Source of the DNA: Fischerella sp. PCC 9605 | GTDB lineage: Bacteria > Cyanobacteriota > Cyanobacteriia > Cyanobacteriales > Nostocaceae | Assembly (NCBI RefSeq): GCF_000517105.1 | Contig: NZ_KI912151.1 | Location: 124,001-188,000, forward strand | Length of the DNA stretch: 64,000 nt | Reading direction: 5' to 3' | Part shown: positions 47,291 through 54,119 of the stretch, in pieces | How the letters are laid out: the number at the start of each line of letters is the position of its first letter | Numbering within the stretch: the stretch's first letter is position 1 | Notes under the pieces: generated by a model | What the model was told of the DNA's origin: nothing | Databases searched by the model: none | The model's input: only the letters and a program-made list of their open reading frames with translations | Made by a program: the position numbers and the translations under genes

Positions 47291-48157
47291 CTATTCCCTA
47301 TTTTCTGTATTGCCATTAAACCATTCGTAAATACTTTCGCCTGTAGTTAACCAAGTATTGGGTTTATTTTTAATGTGCAGTAAACACTGCTTTAAATACT
47401 TGAAGCGCAACGGCTGACCGACAATAAATGGATGCAATCCAATTGCCATTACTCGCCCTTGCTTTTCTCCTTCTTCCCACAGTTGGTCAAATTGGTCTTC
47501 TATTGCCTGGGCAAATTCTGGCCCAGAAAAGCCGTTACTCAAGCACAAGGTAATATCGTTTGCTTCGATAGTATAAGGAATCGCTAGCAACCGACCGTTG
47601 GGTAATGGATACCAATAAGGTTGATCGTCATTTACCCAATCGGCAGTGTAAACAATACCCGCGGAATACAATAATTCAAAAGTTGATTGCGTAATTGAAA
47701 ATCCTGGTGTTAACCATCCTTTTGGACTTTTACCTGTAGCTTTTTCTAGTAATGTCAAAGTTCTGTCAATTATCTCTATTTCTGTATCTCTATCCATGTC
47801 ACTATGACCAGTAGAATTGTTAATGCCATGTGCCATCACTTCCCAGCCATATTTTTGTATGGCTTCGATAATTTCGGGATAAAGTTTACAAATTTCTCCG
47901 TTGACCGCCGCAGTTACAGGAATTTCTAACTCTGCAAATAGGTCAAATAATCGCCAAATACCGATGCGATTACCGTAGTCTCGCCAACCATAGTTGGCAA
48001 TTTCTGGGTAACTATTCAAATGGGGTTGAATTGCTGTTCCGAGTTTACCAAAGGTGAAATGTTCTACATTCATTACCACCCATACAGCTACTCTGGCATT
48101 GTTAGGTAATTTTGAAACTGGACGTTGTGTAATCGCTTGAAAAGATGGAGATTGCAT
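47291..48157 (-). CDS. puuE: Polysaccharide-deacetylase-fold allantoinase (PuuE type)
   Basis: 288 residues of the NodB/CE4 fold. ARVAVWVVMNVEHF, YGNRIGIWRLFDLFAELEIP, WEVMAHGINNSTGHSDMD (the H...H metal position is only partly kept) and RVMAIGLHPFIVGQPLR match the PuuE-like subgroup, not sugar deacetylases. Known PuuE opens allantoin to allantoate without needing a metal (family knowledge). Position between permeases and ureidoglycolate lyase in a purine operon agrees. A general cyclic-amide deacetylase is the alternative. Confidence 0.8.
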   Translation of the reverse strand: MQSPSFQAITQRPVSKLPNNARVAVWVVMNVEHFTFGKLGTAIQPHLNSYPEIANYGWRDYGNRIGIWRLFDLFAELEIPVTAAVNGEICKLYPEIIEAIQKYGWEVMAHGINNSTGHSDMDRDTEIEIIDRTLTLLEKATGKSPKGWLTPGFSITQSTFELLYSAGIVYTADWVNDDQPYWYPLPNGRLLAIPYTIEANDITLCLSNGFSGPEFAQAIEDQFDQLWEEGEKQGRVMAIGLHPFIVGQPLRFKYLKQCLLHIKNKPNTWLTTGESIYEWFNGNTENRE

Positions 48158-48214
48158 AAAAATGTTGAATTATGAATGAAAAAATTAAGAGTTTCATAAT
48201 TTATAGTTTATAGT

Positions 48215-49138
48215 TCATAATTTTTGCAATGGTTGACCCAGTGATGCGGGTGGGCCTAGTTGGATACGGGTGGCATCTCGTGAAATGATCGCTAGTACTA
48301 AGATTGTAGCTAGGTAAGGTAAGGAAGATAAAAGATAGGGAGAGATATCTAAACCTAATCCTTGCAGAATTAACTGTATAGCACTGACTCCACCAAATAA
48401 ATAAGCACCCCAGAGAATCCTTTTTGGTTTCCAACTAGCGAAAACAACAAGGGCGATCGCTATCCATCCCCGTCCAGCAGTCATGCCTTCCGCCCAAAAT
48501 GGCGTATATGCTAAGGAGAGATAACCCCCCGCCAAACCTGCCATCGCCCCACCAAACAGCACTGCCAAATAACGTACCCTATTTACTGGCAAACCCAAAG
48601 CATCAGCGGCTGTGGCTGATTCGCCAATACTCCGCAGTACTAACCCCAAGCGGGTTTTTTGCAAGAACCAAGATACAAAAATCACTAATATCACAGAGGC
48701 ATATACCAAGATATCCTGGTGAAAAAAAGCTTTTCCAATTATGGGAATAGATTCTAAAATTGGGATGCTTAGAGGTTGCAATCCAGTGATTGTTTTACCA
48801 ACATAGCCTGCACCAAGAAATGCACTCAGTCCAGAACCGAAGATGCTAAGGGCTAAACCAGTAGCTACTTGATTCGCAGCAACAGTAATTGCTAGCACAG
48901 CATGAATGAAAGCGATCGCCATTCCTGCAACTAGAGCTACCAATAACCCTAAATAAATATTACCTGTGACTGAGGCGACTATAAAACCACTTGCCGCCCC
49001 AACTAGCATCATTCCCTCAACACCAAGATTTAAAACCCCCGATTTTTCTGTGACTAACTCGCCCAATGCTGCCAAAATCAAAGGTGTAGCTGCCCTGATA
49101 GTGTCTTTGAGAGTGTTTGTGAGGATGTCATTAGTCAT
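48215..49138 (-). CDS. BMP-type (nucleoside/purine) ABC transporter permease, NupQ-like
   Basis: A 307-residue membrane protein with 8-9 helices. Typical stretch: ITEKSG-type loop, here LVTEKSGVLNLGVEGMMLVG, and ATAADALGLPVNRVRYLAVLFGGAMAGLAGGYLSL, the cytoplasmic coupling region. The family carries nucleosides or purine-like compounds. The start ATG at 49136-49138 and codons 1-4 (MTND) lie inside a TCATTAG/TCATTTG heptamer array; no ribosome-binding site is visible, so initiation may use an unusual leader or run through from the upstream permease. It lies 95 bp downstream of the other permease. Confidence 0.88.
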   Translation of the reverse strand: MTNDILTNTLKDTIRAATPLILAALGELVTEKSGVLNLGVEGMMLVGAASGFIVASVTGNIYLGLLVALVAGMAIAFIHAVLAITVAANQVATGLALSIFGSGLSAFLGAGYVGKTITGLQPLSIPILESIPIIGKAFFHQDILVYASVILVIFVSWFLQKTRLGLVLRSIGESATAADALGLPVNRVRYLAVLFGGAMAGLAGGYLSLAYTPFWAEGMTAGRGWIAIALVVFASWKPKRILWGAYLFGGVSAIQLILQGLGLDISPYLLSSLPYLATILVLAIISRDATRIQLGPPASLGQPLQKL

Positions 49139-49165
49139 TTGTCATTTGTCATTTGTCATTAGTTA
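49132..49165. repeat. Heptamer repeat array (TCATTTG/TCATTAG)
   Basis: Five consecutive near-identical heptamers (TCATTAG, then TCATTTG units, then TCATTAG) span the start codon of the NupQ-like permease. On the coding strand they read as a ladder of ATGAC(T/A)A units. Confidence 0.85.
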
Positions 49166-49232
49166 GTGGTTAATAATTATTCCCCCACTCTCTCACTCCC
49201 CCACTCCTCCCCTCCTCCACTCTCCCACTCCC

Positions 49233-50297
49233 CTATTCCCTCTTGTTGATCCGCATACTGTTGTAGATTAAAAAATCACTAGCTAAAAGAAAGAAAAACA
49301 AAATGCCTTGAAAAACTCCAGCTAAAGCCAAGGGTAGTGCTAATTTAATCTGTAATAACTCGCTGCCTACGTAAAACAGTGCTATCAGCAAACTAGATAA
49401 GATAATCCCCAAGGGATTTAAGCGACCAATAAATGCTACAAGGATAGCAGCATAACCGTAACCAGGAGAAATAGTAGGACGTAATTGACCAATCGGCCCC
49501 AAAACTTCACATGCACCAGCTAAACCTGCCAAACCACCGCTGATGAGTAAACTTAGCCAAATAATGCGATCGCTTTTTATTCCAGCATAGTCTGCTGCAC
49601 GCGGACTAGAACCAACTACCCGGACGCTGAAGCCAAAAAATGTCTGTTGCAGCACTCCCCAAATTAACAGCGCTGCCAAGAGGGCAAAAATTACACCCAA
49701 ATGCAATCGTGTCCCAGCAATTAACGATGGTAAGGTAGCAAATTCACTAAAGGGTGCAGATTCGGGAAAGTTATATCCTTCGGGGTCTTTTAACGGCCCC
49801 CGCACAAAGTAGTTTAAAACAGAAATTGCTACATAATTTAACATTAAGCTGGTGAGGATTTCGTTGGTATGAAACTTCACTTTTAATACAGCAGGTATGC
49901 CGCCCCAAATCGCACCACCGACTACTCCAGCTATCAAACAAAGTAAGAGTAAACTATAGTTATTGATATTTGTAAATGCTAAACCTACAGCACTAGCAAA
50001 AATTGCTCCGATAGTAAACTGACCTTCCGCACCAATATTCCACACCTTCGCTTGAAAACATACAGCTAAACCAACAGCAATCAGCAAAATTGGTGCTGCT
50101 TTCACTACTATTTCTGTGAGTCCATATAAGCTGCTTAAGGGTGAGATAAATAAAGTATTTAACGCAGCAATAGGAGGTTTGCCCAATAAGGTGAACAACA
50201 AAAGTCCCGAAATTATTGTTCCTAAGAGTGCAACCAGGTATGATAGCGCTTGCCAAGTTTTTGACGGTAAGGTATTTGGTTCTAAACTGCTATGCAT
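49233..50297 (-). CDS. BMP-type (nucleoside/purine) ABC transporter permease, NupP-like
   Basis: A 354-residue permease with about 10 helices; characteristic WNIGAEGQFTIGAIFAS, VKFHTNEILTSLMLNYVA and SGGLAGLAGACEVLGP. It pairs with the NupQ-like permease downstream. Start ATG 50295-50297 has no clear ribosome-binding site. A TnpB transposon begins only about 14 bp upstream, so native leader, promoter and probably the missing ATPase and BMP-binding-protein genes have been separated from it. Expression of this operon may now depend on a promoter inside the transposon. Confidence 0.88.
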   Translation of the reverse strand: MHSSLEPNTLPSKTWQALSYLVALLGTIISGLLLFTLLGKPPIAALNTLFISPLSSLYGLTEIVVKAAPILLIAVGLAVCFQAKVWNIGAEGQFTIGAIFASAVGLAFTNINNYSLLLLCLIAGVVGGAIWGGIPAVLKVKFHTNEILTSLMLNYVAISVLNYFVRGPLKDPEGYNFPESAPFSEFATLPSLIAGTRLHLGVIFALLAALLIWGVLQQTFFGFSVRVVGSSPRAADYAGIKSDRIIWLSLLISGGLAGLAGACEVLGPIGQLRPTISPGYGYAAILVAFIGRLNPLGIILSSLLIALFYVGSELLQIKLALPLALAGVFQGILFFFLLASDFLIYNSMRINKRE

Positions 50298-50429
50298 TTA
50301 ACTAAAATGTCGCAAGAATTCTCCTTCCATGCTTGCATGGTGGGAGATGAATTGCGACCAACCAACTATGATCGTAGCAACAATACTCTATGTCTGCTAA
50401 AATCTGATCGCTGCTCTAGAAAAGCGATC

Positions 50430-51527
50430 GTGTATCAAGCGTATAAGTTCCGAATCTATCCAACACAAAAGCAACAAACACAATTGTCTAAAGCGTTTGG
50501 CTGTTGTCGTTGGTTCTGGAACTACAGCTTGAATCTAATTCAAGAAACTTATAAAGCCACTAGCAACTTCCGATCTAGAGGTGCAATCCAAGGTTTATTG
50601 CCAGAACTCAAAAAAGAGCATCCTTGGCTAAAAACAGATGTTTATTCTCAGTGTTTACAAGTTGTTGCTCTAAATATTTCTACTGCTTACAAAAACTTCT
50701 TTGAAAAACGGGCTGGCTTACCTAGTTTCAAATCAAAACATGGAAGGCAATCGATGGGCTTTCCTCAAAATGTCAAACTAGGTGATCGTGCGATTGTATT
50801 ACCAAAGCTAGGGGAGATTTATTGCCAAATTCACCGTCAAATAGAAGGCACAATCAAAACTGCTACTATTTCTAAAAACCCTGACGGCAAATATTACGCT
50901 TCGATTTTGGTTGATGATGGCAAAGAACAGCCACAAGCCAACAGTGAAGGCAAAGCAATAGGGATTGATGTGAGACTAACTCACTTGTGTATCACCAGTG
51001 ATGGCAGCAAATACAGTAATCCTAAACACTTTGCCAAACATCAACGCAATCTCAAACGCAAACAGCAGACATTAAGTCGCAAACAAAAAGGAAGCAATAG
51101 ACGTAACAAAGCAAGAAATCTAGTCGCCCGTGTTCACTCCAAAATAGCTAGGTGCCGTGAAGATTTTCTACACAAGCTATCCCGCAAGATAGTCAACGAG
51201 AACCAAGTGATTGTGATGGAAAATCTCAACCTTCTAGGCATGGTACGCAATCATAATTTAGCGAAGGCGATCGGTGATTGTGGATGGGGGATGTTTGGGA
51301 CAATGCTGAAATACAAAGCACAGAGGCAGGGAAAAATTTATTTAGAAATTGATAGATTTTTCCCTAGCTCTAAAACTTGTAACCATTGTCTGCATAAAGT
51401 CTCCGATCTGCCTTTAGATCTTCGTTTGTGGGATTGCCCCAAGTGCAATACTAGGCACGACACAGATATAAATGCGGCAAAAAATATTAGAGATGAAGGC
51501 TTGCGGATATTGTCGCTCTTGAACTAG
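50430..51527 (+). CDS. tnpB: TnpB RNA-guided nuclease
   Basis: 365 residues from the GTG at 50430 (VYQAYKFRIYPTQKQQ, the usual N-terminus). An in-frame upstream extension would run through the left-end hairpin and is probably not translated. The RuvC triad looks complete: Asp180 in AIGIDVRLTHL, Glu264 in IVMENLNLLG, Asp346 in RHDTDINAAKNI. The zinc ribbon has CNHC and CPKC. TnpB proteins cut DNA using an RNA from the transposon's right end (family knowledge). Length is normal and there is no frameshift, so it may be active. Base composition is like its neighbours. Confidence 0.92.
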   Translation: MYQAYKFRIYPTQKQQTQLSKAFGCCRWFWNYSLNLIQETYKATSNFRSRGAIQGLLPELKKEHPWLKTDVYSQCLQVVALNISTAYKNFFEKRAGLPSFKSKHGRQSMGFPQNVKLGDRAIVLPKLGEIYCQIHRQIEGTIKTATISKNPDGKYYASILVDDGKEQPQANSEGKAIGIDVRLTHLCITSDGSKYSNPKHFAKHQRNLKRKQQTLSRKQKGSNRRNKARNLVARVHSKIARCREDFLHKLSRKIVNENQVIVMENLNLLGMVRNHNLAKAIGDCGWGMFGTMLKYKAQRQGKIYLEIDRFFPSSKTCNHCLHKVSDLPLDLRLWDCPKCNTRHDTDINAAKNIRDEGLRILSLLN

Positions 51528-51644
51528 CGACACTGCCAATGGAGGGGATGTAAGTCGTCCTGGTAAAACTTCTGTTTTGCTAGACGCTGTTGCCTGTGAA
51601 GTTGGAAGCGCAGACTATGCTCTAACATAGTCGGGGTAGTTCAC
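51528..51644 (+). ncRNA. Candidate omega (guide-scaffold) RNA of the TnpB element
   Basis: The 3' part of tnpB and the following 117 bases are where omega RNA scaffolds lie in this family. Here the region folds into at least one clear stem (GACTATG/CATAGTC) enclosed by a longer-range TGAAGT/ACTTCA pairing, and ends near GGGGTAGTTCAC. The guide would be the bases just beyond (starting about TTCATCTTGTC). The 5' limit within tnpB cannot be set by eye. Confidence 0.5.
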
Positions 51645-51664
51645 TTCATCTTGTCAAGGTTAAT

Positions 51665-52272
51665 GTTGCCTGGTTTAGCCCTTTCAAGGTGAGTAAAAAT
51701 GCTCAAAAAATTTCTCGAATTTTGAGCTTTTCACCTTTGTGTCTTAGTGCCTTGGTGAGACCAGCCCCCCAGAAGGCGGTTCCCGTCACGTAGACGCGCA
51801 GCGGTGAGGGGGTCGCAGTCTTGGACGCCACTTGCTTTATGCCGGGAGACCCGTCCACCGCAGTGGCTCCGCTTCCCGTCACGATTGCGAACCCCCGTAC
51901 GCCGTAAGGCGTTCCCGCAGGGTACCCGGAGGGCTTCCCGTCAGGGTAGGGGGACTGGCGTAGACGCCCCTTGTGGGCGGCTTCTCGTAGAGTACCCGTA
52001 GACGCGCAGCGGTGAACCAGCGCGGTCTTGGGGAGGCAGCGCGCAGAAAGGGGGTTCCCCCCATGAGCACCTGCCGTGGTTTCCCCCATGAGCGACTGGT
52101 GAACCCGGAGGGCTTCTCGCAGAGTAGGGTGGTTCAAAAGTCAATTTTTTCACCACATAGACGCGCTTTACTCGGCTACTCTACGAGAAGGGCTGCGCCC
52201 TACGGTGCAGGGTAGACACTAAGACACCAAGAAAAATGCATTACACCTTGAAAGGACTAGTTGCCTGGTTTA
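51665..52272. repeat. Nested mosaic of GC-rich small dispersed repeats
   Basis: A 608-bp island. Outer direct repeats are GTTGCCTGGTTTA (51665-51677 and 52260-52272). Inside them is an inverted pair CCTTTCAAGGTG / CACCTTGAAAGG, then a CACCAAGG/GTGTCTTAGTG-type pair shared with the hairpin at 16935. The core (51758-52210) is a GC-rich patchwork of short units: GTAGACGCGCAGCGGTGA occurs twice (51790, 51998), GGCTTCTCGTAGAGTA recurs in both orientations, and CCCGTCACG recurs. No frame in it looks coding. It lies just outside the TnpB element's right end. Confidence 0.85.
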
Positions 52273-52324
52273 ACTATAATTTTCGGGCAATATGACAAGC
52301 ACAGAGGTATCAATTATCTTCCCC

Positions 52325-52675
52325 TCAAGCTACTCCTCCGTTAACGCGGATATTTTGCCCAGTGATCCAGCCTGCTTCATCGTTGGCAAGAAACGCCACT
52401 ACATCGGCAATATCTTCCACTTGTCCCAGCCTTCCTAATGCTGCTGCTTGGGCAAAACGGTTGATTTGTTCTTCTGTTTTGCCTTGTCGAAACAATTCTG
52501 TATCTGTGGGATCTGGTGAAATGACATTGACAGTTATACCCCTGCTACCCACTACCCAATTCTTTCGCCACTACTCGCGTAATTTGTTCAATAGCACCTT
52601 TGGTTCCCACATAAGTGCTATCGGCGATCGCCTTTTGAGTGATTTCCAGAGGAAGCTGTTGCCGCGATGCTCTGT
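52325..52675 (-). pseudogene. Fragment of a short-chain dehydrogenase gene
   Basis: A 75-codon frame (52325-52552) reads SRGITVNVISPDPTDTELF and ends GWITGQNIRVNGGVA, the C-terminus of a classical SDR. Just upstream in another frame the DNA encodes TYVGTKGAIEQITRVVAKEL, with the catalytic Tyr-x-x-x-Lys. The two are separated by a 7-bp tandem duplication (GGGTAGT GGGTAGC) that shifts the frame. The N-terminal cofactor domain is absent. It is a 5'-truncated, frameshifted remnant beside the repeat mosaic. Confidence 0.85.
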
Positions 52676-52692
52676 GTGGCATTATTGAATAA

Positions 52693-53961
52693 TCAAAGAG
52701 TTTGAGCTTTCACAGGCAACACAATCACAAATTCAGTTCCTTGACCCAGTGTGGAATTGACCTTAATCGCCCCACCATGCTTTTCCACTACAATTTGATG
52801 GGCGATCGCCAATCCCAGTCCAGTACCTTTACCAACCGCTTTCGTGGTGAACAGGTGGTCAAAGATATGCTTCTTCACCTCGTCTGTCATGCCAATGCCA
52901 TTATCTGCAATCCGAATCGTTACATATTCAGAATCGAGCATTTCCGTGCAGACGTTGATGACAAGGGAAGTATCTACTCGCTTTCCCTGCTGCCAAACTT
53001 CTTCCAGGGCATCGATCGCATTAGCAAAGATATTCATGAACACTTGATTGAGTTGTCCCGGATAGCACTCAAGCTTTGGCAAGGGAGCGTATTTTCTGGT
53101 AACTTCAATTTCAGGCCGCTGCCCCAAGGCTTTGAGGCGATGGCGCAGGATTAATAGGGTACTGTCAAGTCCCTGATGCACATCGACCTCAACCTTTACA
53201 GATGTATCAGTGCGGGCAAAGTTTCGCAGCGACACGGAAACATCTTTGATTCTCTCCGTGCTTAACTGCATAGAATTGAGGAGCTTTGGCAAATCTTCAA
53301 GGAGAAACTCCAGATCTGTTTGGGCGATCGCCTCCTGAATGGCAGGTGGAAGTTGGGAGTGATGTTGCTGACACAATTGCAGGATGTTGGTGAGATCGGC
53401 AACATACTCTTGAGCGGGAAGAATATTGCTGATGATGCAGCTAACGGGATTATTCATTTCATGGGCCACACCCGCTATTAGTTGACCGAGCGTCGAGAGC
53501 TTTTCTTGTTGCACCAGTTGCACTTGTGCCTGTTCCAACGCCGCCGTTCGCTCTGCCACCCGCTGTTCTAAACGATCGGTCAGTTGCTTGAGTTGCAAAT
53601 GCATTCGCACTCTAGCAATCACTTCTGCTTGTTCAAATGGTTTGGGAATGTAATCAACGGCTCCTAACGAAAATCCTTTCACCTTGTTTTCGGTATCCGT
53701 CAGCGCTGTCATGAAAATGATTGGGATTCTTTGCGTTAATGGATCGGCTTTGAGTTTGTGGCACGTCTCAAACCCATCGATTCCAGGCATTTGTACATCT
53801 AAAAGAATCAGAGCAGGTGGTTTATGCTGCACCAATTCGATTGCACTTTCTCCATCTTCGGCAACTCGAACCGCAAAACCTGCACTTTTTAATGCTTGTG
53901 ATAGCACTGACAGATTAGTTGGATTGTCATCAACAATCAAAACAAAATCAGAGTCTTTCAT
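52693..53961 (-). CDS. Receiver-histidine kinase hybrid
   Basis: 422 residues. Receiver at 1-120 with IVDDNP, phosphoacceptor Asp55 (LILLDVQMP), Thr in FMTALT and Lys in IPKPF. A coiled coil follows (about 120-155, LEQRVAERTAALEQAQ), then an HisKA-like dimerisation region with His167 in GVAHEMNNP, and an HATPase domain with NIFANAIDAL, IADNGIGMTDEV and KGTGLGLAI. The phosphate presumably moves between receiver and kinase or from a partner; no membrane segment, so it is cytoplasmic. The next gene upstream on the same strand is a MASE1 hybrid kinase, 158 bp away; the two may form one relay. Confidence 0.92.
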   Translation of the reverse strand: MKDSDFVLIVDDNPTNLSVLSQALKSAGFAVRVAEDGESAIELVQHKPPALILLDVQMPGIDGFETCHKLKADPLTQRIPIIFMTALTDTENKVKGFSLGAVDYIPKPFEQAEVIARVRMHLQLKQLTDRLEQRVAERTAALEQAQVQLVQQEKLSTLGQLIAGVAHEMNNPVSCIISNILPAQEYVADLTNILQLCQQHHSQLPPAIQEAIAQTDLEFLLEDLPKLLNSMQLSTERIKDVSVSLRNFARTDTSVKVEVDVHQGLDSTLLILRHRLKALGQRPEIEVTRKYAPLPKLECYPGQLNQVFMNIFANAIDALEEVWQQGKRVDTSLVINVCTEMLDSEYVTIRIADNGIGMTDEVKKHIFDHLFTTKAVGKGTGLGLAIAHQIVVEKHGGAIKVNSTLGQGTEFVIVLPVKAQTL

Positions 53962-54119
53962 AAGTTTAAATCATTGTTTTTATATCGAATGAATTAAAAA
54001 AGGCAGAGAACAGGGGAAGAGTGAGTGGGAGACGCGGGGACACGGAGAAAAACCAATGACCAATGACCAATAACTATTGACTCTTGACCCTTGACTCTTG
54101 ACTTTGGACTCTTTTGAAT

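Larger units (their letters stand above)
50311..51644. mobile_element. TnpB-only IS200/IS605-type transposon (IS1341-like)
   Basis: The left end carries a long imperfect hairpin at 50311-50356 (arms CGCAAGAATTC... and ...GAATTGCG with CCATGC-TT-GCATGG at the tip). The right end has a GACTATG/CATAGTC hairpin at 51613-51632, followed by GGGGTAGTTCAC. Only tnpB lies between; no TnpA (Y1 transposase) is present, so it needs one in trans. Exact ends are estimated from the hairpins; no target duplication is expected for this family. Confidence 0.75.

Noticed and set aside
47291-48157. Peptidoglycan or chitin deacetylase
   Set aside because: The metal-binding His/Asp pattern of sugar deacetylases is incomplete and the operon is for purine breakdown.
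49132-49165. CRISPR-like or microsatellite gene array at the heptamers
   Set aside because: Heptamers are contiguous without spacers; this is a simple tandem repeat.
50292-50429. N-terminal extension of the TnpB frame to 50292
   Set aside because: It runs through the transposon's left-end hairpin and the permease start; the family N-terminus begins at VYQAYKFRIYPT.
51760-52210. CRISPR array
   Set aside because: The repeats are irregular in spacing and orientation with no uniform spacers and no cas genes nearby.
51703-52215. Several overlapping frames in the GC-rich mosaic
   Set aside because: They are made of short palindromic repeats read in multiple frames, without a start signal or recognisable domain.
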